A DNA stretch of 64,000 nt from Prototheca cutis (GCA_002897115.2 BCIH01000014.1:121707-185706); one strand, 5' to 3'; positions 1 through 13,203 are shown, counted from the first letter of the stretch. A program made the numbers and translations. Notes: generated from the sequence alone by a model not told the origin.

Positions 1-3000
1 TGCAGGAGGTCTTCTTTGAACGTGGATCCAAGGGTTCTGGTTTCGTAGCTGCCACCGCCTTGACCAGTCACGGTCTGGTTGTCGGCAGTGCCAGCTCCAC
101 CACTGTCCCGTGGCAGAGTTCCAGCAGCCTGTGGCACCCGCCCACCAGTGAGACTGGGCACGAGGCGCAAAGACCCCAGCCTTGCCTGCACGGCATCGGG
201 CTCCTCCTCGTCGACCTCAGGGTTGCCTGCTGTTGACGAGGTCCCTTGGCGAGGTGCTGCTGTGTTCCCTGAGGCACCACCAACGCCATCACCAGGAGAG
301 ACGGCCACCGCGGCAACGCCGTCTGCGCTGGTGCTGCTGCGTTCGCCTGCTCCCACGGATGCCCAGCTGGAAGGCACGCTGGGTGCTCGGGCCCACACGG
401 GACTGGATGTCTCTTCCTGAGCGCCGGCGCCCTGACCCAGCCGGACAGCGGTCGTCTCCTCGCCCAGGAGCTCGGTTGCATCAAAGTCGGCCCAGCCGTC
501 AGCAGAATCTGTCACTTGAGAACCACTCGCCGTCCGCGTGCCCGCTGGCATGGCCAGGGACAACTCGGCCGTGCTCCCAAGCTCCGCATTAGGATCGATT
601 GCATTGCCGGCCGCCGCTGGGGCAAGTTGGTCGCCAGGCAGCGCCGCCTCCACAATCTCCATCACCTGTTTTGACGAGGTGGATTGTTGTTGGGTCATTT
701 GAATGGTACATGCATATGTTTACACACATGCGTGCATGGACGCACCTCGTCCCCCCTCTCCCCCCCCGCAACACCTACCTGGGACAGCTGTTGGAGGGTG
801 ATTACGTCAGACGGTATCTCCTGTACCCAGGTGATGGGCTGCACGAGCAGTGCGGCGTGGGAGGTGGCTTCGTTGAGCGCTGCAAGCAGCCCCCCACGGG
901 GTGCAACCAGTGGCGGTGGAGCATGGGCCCCAGGGTCGCGCTCCCAGGGCCACAGCAGAGCGCCAGCAGACCTCGCCAGCGCTGGCGGCAACCGCCGTAG
1001 CTGGCAGCCCGCGGGCAGGACCAGTGCGGCAGGCGTGGGGGCGAGTTCCTTCGCGACCAGGACCTGGAGCCAGGGCGTGCAGGCCGCAGGCGTGGGCCCA
1101 TAGGTCACGGGCCCCGGGCCACGCAGAGTCACGGGCAATGGGGGGAAGGGCAGGCCTGCTACGGGGAGCATGGCAGCGTACGATGCCGCCAGGATGCGCT
1201 GCGCCGCGCCTGGGTCAAGTGCACCGATGCTCTCTTTTCTTATCAGTTCTAGGGTTTTCTCGGCGCCCGCGGCCACGCGAGCGGCGGCCATCAGTGCCGC
1301 CAGCGCGCGGGCATACCCAGCCAGATTCCTCATTTCTCCTTCGAAATCCGCACCAAGCGCGGCGCTGGCACCCAGTTCGCGCTCGAGCTCCGCGACGGAC
1401 GCGGCGCCGCTGACTCGGCCGCCCTCAAACAGCGTCACGCTGTGCCGCTTGCAGGCCGGGGTCAACGCGCCCATCATCAGGTACCCCGTCACCTCGCTGT
1501 CCACGACAATACCCACCGCCGACGCAGCGCTTGCCGCCGCCGTCCGCGGCATGGGTGGCATGCCAAAGGCACTGCTGTTATGAATGGATGCGGACGGCGG
1601 GATGCTGCCGTGGGCCGAGGTTGATGAAGACGCTCCGCCGCCCTGAGAGTTGTCCCCCTGAACCGAGCCGGCATTCGCTGTTGACCATGCGGCGAGGTCA
1701 GCGCCGCTGCTGTTGGCACTCCCACCTGCCGCATGCGACATTGCTGCTGCCATGAGAGGTGAGGGATGCAAACCCCCGCTCCCATTACCAGTCCCAACCC
1801 ACCCATGCTCGGCCCCCTCGGTAGTCGTCACGGCGCGGGAGGCGCCGCCAAGCACAAAAGGCTCTGACAGCGACTCCCGGGGCGACGGTCCGTCCCGAGG
1901 GGACGCGAGTGAGGCGCCTGCATCAGCACCCGCTGTCGTGTCCACCAGTTTCTTGCAGAATCCGAGGCGACAGGCGACCGAGATGGCGACACGCAGGGTG
2001 GGCAGGTCCACACCTAGAATCGCCGCGAGACGTTCTACCGTCACTCGCTCCGAGGCCGCGACAAACACCGAATACAGCAGCGTCTCCAGCGGGTCTTGGT
2101 CACGGCCGCCACCCGTGCGGTTGGACACAAACCCTTCCAGCGGTGGCACGGAGATCTGGTCCGCGCCTGCGACTGGCAGCTCAAACCAGACCAGGCCCCG
2201 ACGGTACAGTTCGGACACGAGAGCTCCGGACCCCGGGGGAAGATCGGAGATACGGAGCCGCCCGCCCAGTCCTTGCGCTGCGGCCCGTGCCAGTGCCAGC
2301 TCCTCAGCACTCATGCGTCGGTGCTCGCCCTCGCTGACATTGACAACATGTAAAAGCCACCAGGATTCGGGGACCGGGTCGCGGGGCACGCGAGGCAGGG
2401 CGTCACGCACGGCGCCGCGGTTCATGCGCCACAAAAGCCGCTTGGATTTGGCGGCGACCATCGCGGCGATGTACTCGTTGCGCCCCACGCCCACCACACG
2501 CACCGCGTCCGCGGCCGTGAAATTGGGCAGGGAGTCGTAGGGCAGGTCCTCTCGCATGATGTCGGACAGCACGCCGATGTAATACGTGAACGGGGTCAGC
2601 CGGAGCACCCGCGTCACGTACTCGGACAAATGATATGGGAACAACCTGGCAGTTCGTTAGGAGTGGGATTTTTGGTTGATTGTTATCCAGAATGATGGGG
2701 GAACCTGTTTGCTTGTTTCTTCGGGGGGGTGCAGTGCAGTCCAGTGTCCCAGCAGCACCAAAAGTGCCTTTACAACGTGAATTCGAGGCATCCCCCTCGG
2801 CCTCAATAACCCCTATACCCGACATCGCACGCACCGCCGGTGGGAGCGGCAGTAAGCTACAAGGTCTTCATAATACTCAGACTCGGCACACACGGTGCGA
2901 GCAACCGAGGCTACCCAGCTGAAGCCACGCACGATACAGAATGTCTTCACCCTGTCGTTGGGGATATTTGGTTGCACGGTTTTCGTATGTATTTGAGGGC

Positions 3001-3236
3001 ATTGCAGCCGTGTACGTTGGCATGGCTTGTGTGCGTGTCACAGTGACAAGTGCTGCGTTCCCTCAACCTGCAAGGTAGATTGTTCTGTGCCGGCCCCGAC
3101 ACCATTGGGGCCCCCCATCCGGATCTCACTTTCGACGCCATTCCTCCTCCGGCAGGGCCTGCCTGAACCGGGCGGGCAAATCATCATAATGTTTGCCCTG
3201 CTCCAGAAAACGGTGCAGGTACTCCTCCGTAGCCAT
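1..3236 (-). CDS. FAM91 family protein, 3' end beyond the window
   Basis: FAM91 proteins act in Golgi/endosomal vesicle capture; animal FAM91A1 works with TBC1D23 and WDR11. Four exons read in phase on the minus strand: 3236-3130 (starts MATEEYLHRFLEQGKHYDDL), 2951-2835, 2645-779 and 665 to the left edge, with GT-AG borders. Conserved blocks typical of the plant form are ESEYYEDLVAYCRSH, LFPYHLSEYVTRVLRLTPF, YDSLPNFTAADA, VGRNEYIAAMVA and VSVPPLEGFVSNR-like (here SVPPLEGFVSNR). A Ser/Gly/Ala-rich linker follows from about residue 320. The last visible exon is a low-complexity acidic/Ser-rich stretch that stays open to base 1, so the C-terminus is missing. The start is the only ATG ahead of the conserved N-terminus in exon 1. 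It is divergent from the proteasome gene, 451 bp away. Family assignment is firm; the cellular role is taken from animals. Confidence 0.9.
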
Positions 3237-3687
3237 GCTGAGACGCCGGATCCCCGCGTCAAAGATCACTCCGCTACGGCCGTGGACTAGGCCGCTGTCG
3301 CGCCAAGAGTTACATGCTGCTCAGTGCTGATGGAGCATTGTGCCCTGAAAAATCAAGGAATTTACAGTACTCCAGGTCCGAGAGGCCAGTCGAGTGTGGG
3401 CACAGACACGGACATCAATCATTCACCGCGTGGTTTCACGGTGGGCCGAAGGTGATGCGTGTCTGTGGGCGTCGAGAGTTTTGCGATCGGTCCCCCAGTG
3501 GACTTGGCCCCCCTCCTGCCGCGCCTGGACCCCCATCGAGTGGTGTACATTATTTTTTCATCAGTGAATGCACACGAAGGGATAACATCAGGTTGGCAGC
3601 GTGATCAGAGCAGTGGCGTGAGGGCGGGCCTCAAGCGATCACTGCTGGAAACTCCGCTCCTTGCTGGGAGAGGGGCAGGTGATCACG
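3237..3687. promoter_or_regulatory. divergent intergenic region, FAM91 / proteasome beta-5
   Basis: These 451 bases separate two divergent start codons and must hold both 5' UTRs and promoters. I see no convincing TATA box and no coding exon. Confidence 0.4.
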
Positions 3688-5452
3688 ATGATGAAGCTGG
3701 ATCTCTCCATGCTGGAGCCGACTACTGTCGGCGCTAAGAAAGGGGACAGCGTGGTGGGCCCGAGCGTCTCTGGAGTGACCGTCGACGAGTTCCCACTCCC
3801 ACCTGTGGCGGACGTGAGTGGTTTTGGAGGGCAAGCCCATGCCGCTCCTGCGTGATGTTGGTTGTCGTGCTGGGGCACATGGAAGAGAATCATTCGACAC
3901 CCCTTTCCTGGTCCCTGGGCTCCCCCTGCAGCTGGACAACTTTGAGAGGGAAGTGGTGGAGTACGTCAAGCCCTCGCACGGCACGACTACCCTGGGCTTC
4001 ATCTTCCAGGGTGGCGTCATCATCGCCGTCGATTCCCGTGCCAGTCAAGGCTCCTACATCTGTATGTTATCGTGGTGGATCTGAGGCTGGGCAGGAAAGG
4101 ATGTTGTGTGCAGGGTGAGCTGCGGTTAGGCCGACCCAGGTCCCGGGACGCAAGGCCACAAGGACGCCACATCCCTCCCTTACCTCCCAACCCTCTGCCG
4201 CTCACAATGCAGCTTCCCAGACCGTGAAAAAGGTCCTGGAGATCAACCCCTACCTGCTGGGAACCATGGCTGGCGGAGCCGCCGACTGCCAGTTCTGGGA
4301 GCGCAACCTCGGACGCCAGGTCTGTAGGTGTTTGTTTCATGAGTGCTTTGGACTCGAATCCCTTTACTGCCCTGCCCAAGCTCGTACCAGCAAAACAAAT
4401 TCGTCCCCGTCTGTCCACAGTGTCGGTTGTACGAACTGAACAACGGCAAGCGCATCACTGTCCGGGCAGCTTCCAAGCTCCTGGCAAACACCATGTTCTC
4501 CTACAGGGGCATGGGTCTCTCCATGGTGAGCAGGGAGTCTGGAAGGGGGGGTTGAAGTTTTTGTGTCTGCGCGGCGGCTGCGTGTCCGATGGGGAATGGG
4601 TGATGACTTGATGTTGACTGCAAGACCATGTCTTGTATCCTGAGCGTGTTGGGCAGGAGGCCGAGTACGTGCGGCCTGTCCCTCCAAGTATGTGCCCCCC
4701 CCGCCCCCCCATCAGGGCACAATGATTGCGGGTTGGGACGCGACGGGTCCGGGGCTGTACTACGTTGACTCGGATGGCCAACGGACACGTGGGCAGCGCT
4801 TTTCTGTCGGTTCCGGTTCACTGTACGCCTACGGCGTGCTCGACGCCCACTACAACTGGTGTGTCTGTTAGTGGGTTGTTGCATGTGGGTTGGCTTGGTG
4901 GATTATGTAATCTCCCCGCCTTTTCTGCTCCCCCAAACCACCCTTCCCCCTCCCCAATCCACAAACCCAGGGACTTGTCAGTGGAGGATGCGATCGAGTT
5001 GGGCCAGCGGTCCATCTACCACGCCACGGCCCGTGATGCCGCATCGGGCGGCACTGCCAGCGGTGCGGCGATGGGCTTGGGATGATGTAATGATGACGCG
5101 CGTGTGTGTTGATGATTGTTTTGTTAAACCGTTCCCCGCTCCCACGCGATTGCAGTGTACCACGTGACGGAGCAGGGCTGGAAGAAGGTTCGCGGCAGCT
5201 CAGTGGGTGAGCTCCACTACAAGGTGCGACACGCAGGGTGGTGGTGGTGGCATTCGTGTGTGATTTGCTGGTGACTGGGTGATTTCTGTGGCGGGTGTAA
5301 GGTGGCGTGAGAAGAGCGTATGCACCCAGGGAGACGGCTGCACATTTTGCATCGTGATGCCCAACCCTCTCCTCCCACTCTTTCCCCTCACACAGTACTA
5401 CCCCAATGCATTGGAGCGGTCGACGATGTCGGTGGACCCCTTGGCCATCTAG
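3688..5452 (+). CDS. PSMB5: 20S proteasome subunit beta type-5 (chymotrypsin-like catalytic subunit)
   Basis: This is the catalytic beta-5 subunit of the 20S proteasome core; it cleaves after hydrophobic residues. Eight exons are in phase: 3688-3813, 3932-4061, 4213-4319, 4421-4525, 4716-4858, 4971-5062, 5156-5223 and 5396-5452. The propeptide ends at HGTTTLGF, so the mature protein starts at the catalytic Thr after the Gly. Asp of AVDSRAS and the Lys region of [20 protein letters not shown] follow. Other family blocks are [52 protein letters not shown] and LYHV-like VYHVTEQGW. The usual AYIAS junction reads YISS across the intron 2 splice. Two ATGs lie in tandem at 3688 and 3691; the first is used here. 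The gene is intron-rich for its size (seven introns in 1.8 kb). Confidence 0.96.
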
Positions 5453-5971
5453 ATTGTGCCCGGCGACGCAGGTGGGGGCAAGACCTGCACTGCGCTGAAC
5501 AACCTGCCAGCAACATCGCTGATGTTCATTTCTTCTGTACTGTGCAGGGCAAAAATGATGAAACCTTGCCGAAATTCGTCGACTCCCACCTGCACTGCAA
5601 GGGCATGTCTCCCAACAAAATGCCTGTTTGAGCACATTCCCTGGCCACGCCACTCAGAGGATGGGTTGGGTTCCTTCTTGGCAGCAGGACAGGTCGTGCA
5701 AGGAGGTTTCAGAAGGTCCCGGAAATTGACCCCCTGGCACGACAATTGTCACACTTTGTGGTCCATCATTGCAGCAGTCCACCTTCCTCTTGTCCTGTGG
5801 GGGGTGACAATTCACAGCCATCAGGGATGCCCAGCAACCCCCCGGGTGATGTGACGCTGTTGCTGGCTGAGCTGGTTGCATTATTTTGGCCCTGCACGGT
5901 AACATTCCAAAGAGGCTAGAAACCAGTTGATGCCTATTGGTCTTAGCAAACAGGAATCCGACCCAAAGCAC
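5453..5971. other. convergent intergenic region, proteasome beta-5 / NCA2
   Basis: Tail-to-tail spacer of about 520 bases that should hold both 3' UTRs. No exon or repeat is evident. Confidence 0.4.
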
Positions 5972-8900
5972 TCAAAACTGTTGGTAAATAGAATAAGCCC
6001 GAAGAATGCGCTGCATCGCGGCGAGCTTGCGGGCCACCGGCGCCGGCGCCGCCAACTCCAGCAACTCCTGCTCCAGTGCTGGCCACTCGGAGCGGGGGGC
6101 ACCGCCCAGGAGCCCCCGGTGCTTGGCAAACAGCAGCCTTGCCTGCTCGTAAGCCTGTGAATGTTTTTTTTTAATGTTGGGGAGGGGGGTCGGCTGTCGT
6201 GTATGGGGTGTTGGCCGTCCCTGGTCTGGTTTCCAATCTCAAAAGAAAGACGTCATCTTCTCTCCGCCGCCGTTTCCTTACCAGGGCGAGGTGATAGATG
6301 AATAGCCCTGCGGCCAGGTGGACGTCCTGGCCGTCTTCGGGCGTTGCCAGACGGGCCAGGCAGCGCTCGCTCTGTACCAGCGCCAAGCGCGCAGGCACTG
6401 CCTCGCTGCGAGGGTCGGGGGGCGCAGGCGTGACGACCCGTGCGGCCCAATACACGATGCCGCCAGCGATGAGGAAAGCGGGGACAGCGGCCACCAGCGC
6501 GATTGAGAGCTCGTTGGATTTCAGGATTTGGTCAATCTCCAGCATTGCACTCTCCGAATCGACCTTGAGCTTTTGAACCTGCCAATTGCGTGTTTTTTTG
6601 AACGGGGTGAGGGTTTGGGGTTGGAGCAGGGGTAGAGTGTGTGGTGAAGGACAGCCCAGAGATGAAAAGAGCTTCATCACCGCACCCAAAAATAGAGTTC
6701 CCCATTGGGCGTGGCTTTGGCAAGGGCACCCAACACGACACACCTGAATCAGCAGGCACCGTGCCAGATTTCCAGAGAGCAGGTTCCGGATGGGCCGCCG
6801 CAGTTCCCGCTCATACGCCCGCATCATCGTCTCCATGCCCTGTGGTGTTGGGGGTTGGATTGTGAATGGAATGGATACTCGTCTTCTGGGTTTCAGGCAA
6901 GCATCCCTTCATGGCCCCAAAAAAACAAAAAGCCAAAAAAGAAAGCCCGAAACCGACCAACCACCACCCAACAACCAACAAACCTGCATGAGCTGGGCAT
7001 CACTGGCTTCAAGACTTGCCACCACCTGCGGCCTCTCGCCCCGGTCAGACTCAAACGACGCCAGCATGCGCGCCAGGGAGTCGCGGTCGGCCTCGTACTC
7101 GGCAAGGCTGACAATGCTCGGCCGGGCACGGAGCGTGGTGAACAGCTCGTCCCTCAGGGTCGCCAGGGGAGCAGCCACGTTGCGGTCCAGCGCCGTCCGA
7201 GCCGCGATGGTCGCCCGGCTCCACCATCTCGCCATGTCATCGCTTCCCGCCAACGGGGAATGGCGGTATAAAAATGCCACGCCCGCGCCTGCGAGTGTCC
7301 ATGTCACCGCGTACCGGATCCAGTGGCGCTCCAGCTCTGACGGCGGCCGGGCCCAGCGCGGGAGGCGCACGAACCTGTTATGTTTGCTCAGCGTCGCGGA
7401 ACAAGCCACGGCCTCGCGCAGCGCGTCGTGCACGGTGGCCCCTGGAGCTGCCAGTCGGTGCAGACCTAGCATCACCTGCAACGATGCCAAGACCTGCGCG
7501 GTGGAAGAGCTGCTCCGGATGCCCAGCAGGTGCCCGGGGCCCCGCCGATGGATCATCCCCGGCGATCCCCCGACAAATTCTGCCGCTGGTGCAGCTTCAT
7601 CGCCGCTCGCTGGCTCGGGACCCCTGGTGCCAGCCTGTTCCTGCCCCGCACCAGTACCATCACCACCACGTCCCCCGCCAACTGCTCCGGCAACCACCGC
7701 ACCACCCCGGGAAACGAGCTGGGCTGGGAAACTCATGATCCGGCGCATGCCGGGAAGGCCCAGCACACGCCCAACCGCGGCCCGCAGCGCGTGGTCTTCT
7801 TCTTGATCGGCAGTGCCCTCCGGTGCCGGTGTTTGGGCCAGCACCGCATGCATGCCATTGGCCAGATCCTCCAGCGCCTGGTCGGAGGCAGAAATGGGGT
7901 CTGATCTTCAAGTCCGTCATCTTTATAATTTTTGGTTGCATCGTCGAGACTTTAGCATTCTTATCTCTTGGCACTGCGGGGTGGTGGTGATATTCCTGCC
8001 GCTGAACAAGCAACCAAAGAAGCCACTCACCGATTGGATGGAGCTGGCACAGAGTTCGACGGCTTCATCCACAACGTCAAACAGCTCCCGGGGCACACCA
8101 CCAGCTGTCCCTTGCTCGGTGAGATAGAGTCGGTCTGCCGCTGACTGAATGCGGGCCAGTGCGGTGCACAGCGCGTCACGAAGCAGCCTGAACACCAGCA
8201 CCTGCGCGGGATTGTTCATGCTGGAGACGGCTTTTGACAAGGACGTGAACGGACTGAGATGGGCCATGATCCAGGGGAAAAAAAGTCAGAACGCAACTAG
8301 AAGGCACCTTGGACAGGTTGCCAACCTTGTGGATGGCATAGCTACACAGCCACCACAGAATCACCACCAAATTACCCGCTTCTCCATGAGTTCTCCTGCA
8401 GTCAGACCTCCCTGCTGCCGCGGCCTTAAGCGCAGCAGCTGCGCCGTCTTGTGCACAAACGCTTGCGGACCCTGCATTGCGTGGTTGATCATGCAGCGTT
8501 TGGATGCTACACACTGGGTTGCTGGTTGTCCTGGCTGACTGGAAAAGGACCCCCCCCCCCCCCCCCCCCAAAAAAAAAGAGAGGTTAAAACAGCCTCAGC
8601 TGGCACTCTGCTGATGTGCAACTTCGGCACCTCAAATCCGCTCTACACACACATGAAGCGCGTACCTGTTGGAGCCATATGAACCAAAAATGGTGTTGCT
8701 GCTTGACCCTGCTTTCCCAAAAGCTCAGGCTGACTTCGGCCTCATCCAACTCAGACAGCACGCGGCCAAAGGCCACTTGCGCCAGTTGCAGTGTCGCCAG
8801 CCATTCCTCCGCAATAGCGGCCTCCTGTGTGTTGCGCGGCGTGGCATAGGAAACATGCTTTAGGCCAACAGGTCTGAGGCGAGGTGGCAGAGGCTGCGTT

Positions 8901-9582
8901 TGTCGCAGAGGCTGGGTTCGTCGCGGACGGTCAGCCTGGACAGGCTGCGCCCCTTGTCAGCGGCATTCCAAAGACAGACTCCCCCAAAGCCACCAGAAGC
9001 CCATATCCACAAACCCTACCTCTTCTGTGTTGGCCGCACGGCGCAACGCAAAGACAATGTCCTGGGCTCGGCCTTCGTCCAGCCCTGCCACTGGTAGGTG
9101 CCAGAGGTGCCGGCCAGGGGCTCTAGGGATGATGAGCGTGCCGATGGGAGCGCGCACCAGGCGCCATGGAATGCTGACAATGGCGCCCAACATTATTTCA
9201 ATGTGGGAATGGAGACAGATCCTTATTGTCGCGCGGCCATCAGCGCGCCAATGGCCTCGCGTTCAACCTGCGACCTGGGGTGCTCCGGGTTTGATGTGTG
9301 CATGCCGGTGACAGTGCCACCGCGCAGCCAGATTCCCACCATCGGCCGCACGGAACGGGGAGTAAATGCGTCAATGCGCCGGCACCCGCAGTGTGCGAGA
9401 GTCATTGTGGGCGCTGAGCACGCGTTCGGCATGTCGAAGTGACGAGGTGGATTCGGCAACCGCCCATGTGGGTCCCGAGGGGTGCCTGGCACCACGCCAT
9501 CACCGTCCCCCACCCTTGTTGGGAAGAGGGGCTCTTTTCCCAGTTGCAAGAGCCTTGTGCGCGGCTCAAAGCACAGGTTCAT
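5972..9582 (-). CDS. NCA2/DGS1-like mitochondrial membrane protein
   Basis: NCA2-family proteins sit in mitochondrial membranes; yeast Nca2 affects ATP synthase expression, and plant DGS1 belongs to a mitochondrial lipid-transfer complex. C-terminal exons are well defined: about 7900-6984, 6839-6744, 6578-6282 and 6154-5972. They carry the family hallmarks VSLAEYEADRDSLARMLASF, METMMRAYERELRRPIRNLL and VQKLKVDSESAMLEIDQIL, then SNELSIALVAAVPAFLIAGG (membrane segment). The last exon begins AYEQARLLFAKHRGLLGG and stops at 5972. Upstream exons are seen near 8267-8040 (ELFDVVDEAVELC), 8500-8380 (GPQAFVHKTAQLLRLRP), 8850-8675 and about 9250-9000 (IMLGAIVSIPWRLVRAPIGT). The first exon is uncertain; the open frame up to 9582 is used as the outer limit. 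A run of 18 C followed by A lies in one intron (8550-8577). Confidence 0.85.
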
Positions 9583-9831
9583 CTTACAACGAAAGATCCA
9601 ATCAATACGGGGTGAAGGAAAATAGGCAGTGCCAGCAACGGATCACGGACAGAGCCTGCGGGCTCTCTCGAAAGGCCCTGCAGGGAGGATGGCGCCAGCA
9701 CCGCTCCTGCAGTGACACATGGCAGCTGCTCGGAAGCTTGCTGGCTGCATCCCCCGAGACGCAAGCGGGGATGCGCCAGGGCAGCACTATCATACTGCGT
9801 CGACCGGTCCGATCACGACGTCCAGCTGGTC

Positions 9832-10382
9832 TCAGACAACCTCGCCAGTCTCCAGGTCCAGGGGCAGGAAGCCGGCCGCCTCTCGGTTTGCCGACATGCA
9901 AAACAGGTCGCCGCGGGCACAGGGCTTGCACGTGCCGCATGCCTTGCGACACTGGCCCATGCTGCATCGGTGAGGGTGTGGTGTGTGAACGGGGGTGGCA
10001 GGCGGTTCATGAGAGAAGGTGCGGAAATGAACAACAGCATTCCGGGGCGTGCTCGCTCCTGACAATCCCAAAAGAAAAAAACAGTCATCAACCAAAGCTC
10101 CCAGGCAATCACTCACGCGAAGCCGTTGCCAACCATAAATCCGGCATTCTTCTCACACTGGCCCTGCTCGGCCCACTCGGCGCAGCCATCGACCTCGTCA
10201 CTGCAGATCTCAGGCTTTGGGATGTCCAGCGGTTCCTGCGCACCGGCAGCACGAGGAGGGTTTAACATCTGTCTCCTCCCTCTCCGGGCTTGGTCCCTTT
10301 CTCCTCGCACCCTGCCCCCCTTCCTGCCTCCCTCCTCCCCACACCAAAAAGATCCCCCCCCCTAAAAAAAAAGGGAAGAAAG

Positions 10383-10464
<82 letters not shown>

Positions 10465-11949
10465 CCCCCCTCACAAACCCACCGCGGGGCGCTTGAGGGT
10501 CTCGGGGCGGAAGGGCGCGGTATGGATCCACTTGGTGGCGGACCACTTGAACCCCTTGATCACGGGGCAGCCCATATGGAGCGACGCATCGTCGGCGATA
10601 CCGTCGGTGTGCTGCGAATGGAACAGGATGGCGTCGCCCTTCTTGGGCCGCGCCGCCACGTGACCCTTGGCACAGTCCGAGAACGGGCCCAGTCGCGCCT
10701 CATTTCCACTGTCAATCCACTCGGAGTTCTGGAGAATTTAGAATGGATGTCGGTATGGGGATTCACTTGTGTCTTTGTGTGTGTCGTCGTTGTGGACGGG
10801 GACAAGGATGCCAGGGCCCCCTCTTCCCAAACCCCCTTCCTTTACTCACCCCTGGGAACGCGGTTTCGCCTCCCTCCTCCGTGTCCTGGAGGTAGACCAG
10901 CACCGTGGCAGTGCGGGGCGTGTCCTCGATCAGCGCGTCGTAGTGGGCGCCGTACTTTTGACCCTTGCCGTACCGCAGGATCTGTGTGTCCTCCTGGTGT
11001 GACAGCGGCAGGTGCGTCCAGTCCGCCAGCCGCTCCTCCATCTTCGTCACCACGGGGTCCTGCCGTTGTTATTGTGGGGACAATGACCGGGTGGCATGTA
11101 TGACAGTGGGCATCCCTTGCGGTTTTCATTTATTTTCGGGGCCTGGGACGCAAGCTCTCCGCGCATGTGCCCAGCGTGCACCCCTTGCGCAAGTCAGCAG
11201 ACCGACAGCAGGCAACCACCAATCTCGTACTAGGTAGCGAGGGAGAAACGTGCCGTAAGATGTCCGGATCTCGTCAACCACAGACTGGCCGCCGTGGCCC
11301 ACGACCGTCGACCGGAGCATCTGCGGGCGCCGAGGCGTTGCGAGAAGGGAGCTTGCCCGGGGACAAACAAGGGATCTCACGAGAAATCCACTCCGCACAA
11401 GGGCACATGCAATGGGTTAATGCCCCAATGCACCCCGACATGCCCATCCATTCGTCGTACCAGGGGCTTGCTGATATTGACCAGGTGATCACAGTCCTCG
11501 TAGGACATGAAGTTGTGGTACAGGTATGCTCTCGGTTTCCAGGAGATTTGCTCCACCCTGGGTGTCAGCACCGGAGCGCACGAGTCAAGCTCTTCGACTT
11601 TCATGCCTCGGGCACGCATTGTTTACCCTGTTCCCACTGTGCGACGGGACACCTGGTCTCCCCCTTTCCGCCCATTCAACAATGCTGGTAACAAGGAGAC
11701 CAAAGGAAACCCACCGCAACACACCAGGGTTCGCGGGAGGTGGACAGATCGCGCCCATCCCGCCATGCTGAAGCTTCTGCAAGTGTGATTTGAGGTGCGC
11801 GTTGGAATGAAGTGCATGCCGGGTACCAGGTTGCCCCGGCCACGTGCTCGCGCGTGGGCCACCCCCCGCCAAGCTGCCTTACCAGTCTGGCATAGAAAGG
11901 AGCAGAGGCACACCAAACACAACGCAGTGACGACAGTGTTCTTAGCCAT
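9832..11949 (-). CDS. prolyl 4-hydroxylase alpha-like, ER type, with C-terminal ShK-like domain
   Basis: This Fe(II)/2-oxoglutarate dioxygenase hydroxylates peptidyl proline in secreted glycoproteins and extensin-like proteins. It starts at 11949 with [19 protein letters not shown], a clear signal peptide. Later exons give [20 protein letters not shown] (about 11619-11480) and [16 protein letters not shown] (about 11330-11240). The catalytic exon follows (about 11055-10850): [14 protein letters not shown] has the HxD iron ligands, then [10 protein letters not shown]. The exon at about 10730-10490 has [19 protein letters not shown], with the distal His and the 2-oxoglutarate Lys. The C-terminal exons (about 10240-10110 and 9970-9832) are Cys-rich, with [17 protein letters not shown] and [13 protein letters not shown], like the ShK domain of many plant and algal P4Hs. 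An intron contains a 79-nt CA repeat. The stop is at 9832. Confidence 0.9.
10385..10463. repeat. (AC)n microsatellite
   Basis: An uninterrupted AC dinucleotide run of 79 bases sits in an intron of the prolyl hydroxylase gene. It creates spurious His-Thr and Cys-Val reading frames on both strands. Confidence 0.97.
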
Positions 11950-12573
11950 TGCGTAACGCCACCGCTGCTCCAGCTCCTATGTTGCGCGGGGACGCAATGA
12001 CTCCTGGTCCTCAAGTTCCTTATGCGACGACCGGCACGGCCGTAATGAGTACGGAGCGACGTCGATCCACGATGTCCTTTCCTGCAGAAAAAAATTCTTT
12101 TCGACTGTCTAATATGTATGCCTGAAAGGGACACCAAAAGATCCTGTATCGACCTGCGGAAAATTGTGTGACATGAGGCACGGGCCCGATTGGTCGACCC
12201 ACCCACTTGGCTTTGGCCACTGAAACTCGCCTTCCCTCACCTGCCGCCGGACGGCTCCACATCCCAACGGAGCCCAGCAGCAAGAGCGACATGCGGAGCA
12301 GTTCGCACACTTGACACGCACAGGCAAAGGAATGCAAAATTTGAAACAGTTGCTTTGAAACATTGGAATTCTTCAGTCCCATTTTCACACGAGTTTTTGG
12401 ACTCCCTGACAGGTAAGTGATCCTTCCACGTGGCCCGAGCCTGGAGCCTGGGCGTGCATGATGGCCTGGGGATGCTGCCGTGTCCATGGATGGCGATGGA
12501 TTTATGGTGAGTTTTCTGACAGCCTGCGGTGCACCCAGTGCTGATCCCTGGGAACGGGCACTTGCTCACGCAG
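11950..12573. promoter_or_regulatory. divergent intergenic region, P4H / SUMO
   Basis: About 620 bases lie between the divergent P4H and SUMO start codons. It presumably holds both promoters and possibly a non-coding 5' exon of SUMO. No coding exon is recognised. Confidence 0.35.
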
Positions 12574-13203
12574 ATGGAGGGAGGCGAGGAGGCCAAGCCC
12601 GTCGTGAAGGCGGAGGGCGATGCCAACGTGCTGAGCATCAAAGTCAAGGACCAGAGCGGCGGCGAGGTGCGCGCGCAGCGGGGTTGTGGATGGATGGACT
12701 GTATCACAAAGCTCAGTGCCGTCGCAGCCGCTTGGGGAATGGCCTGACAAGGCCTTGCCGGCCCGTACACCCACCCCCCTTGGCAGGTGGTGTTCAAGGT
12801 GAAGAAGACGACCAAGTTTGAGAAGATCCTGGCTGCTTTCTGCTCCAAAAAGGTGGTGGATGCGAGCCAGGTCAGGTTTGTGTATGACGGCACCCGCGTC
12901 AACCCATCCATGACACCCGAAGACCTCGACATGGAAGACGGCGACACGGTACATCTCAGCTGTTGTGAAGTTTGAGCTTCGCATGGAGCATGTATGGCGC
13001 TGCATGCAACCATGGCATCGGTGGCGTCGGTGCTGCAAAACGAGCCAAGGGCTGTCGCCCAGGGCAGGGCCGTCAAATGGTCCTGCACTGACCGGGCAGC
13101 GTGTGCTACGCTCTTGTCAGTGGCTGGTCTCAGCCACCGCTCCCTCCACACGTCCATGCAGGTGGATGCGTTCTTGGAGCAGATTGGTGGCGCGAGGGCG
13201 TGA
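12574..13203 (+). CDS. SUMO: SUMO, small ubiquitin-like modifier
   Basis: SUMO is conjugated to lysines of target proteins by the E1/E2 (SAE/UBC9) system. Three exons are in phase: 12574-12666, 12787-12948 and 13162-13203, coding for 98 residues, the normal length. Family blocks are IKVKDQSGGE, VVFKVKKTTKFEKI (here the Thr-Lys variant), FVYDGTRVNPSMTPEDLDMEDGD and VDAFLEQIGG. The diglycine is followed by ARA, so the precursor must be trimmed by a SUMO protease. The N-terminal tail is short and acidic (MEGGEEAKP). Confidence 0.96.

Noticed and set aside
9366..10265. Plus-strand open frame of about 300 codons
   Set aside because: Covers the 5' end of NCA2 and the 3' exons of P4H in antisense; no conserved features.
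10210..10546. His-Thr and Cys-Val repeat peptides
   Set aside because: Translations of the AC microsatellite in an intron.
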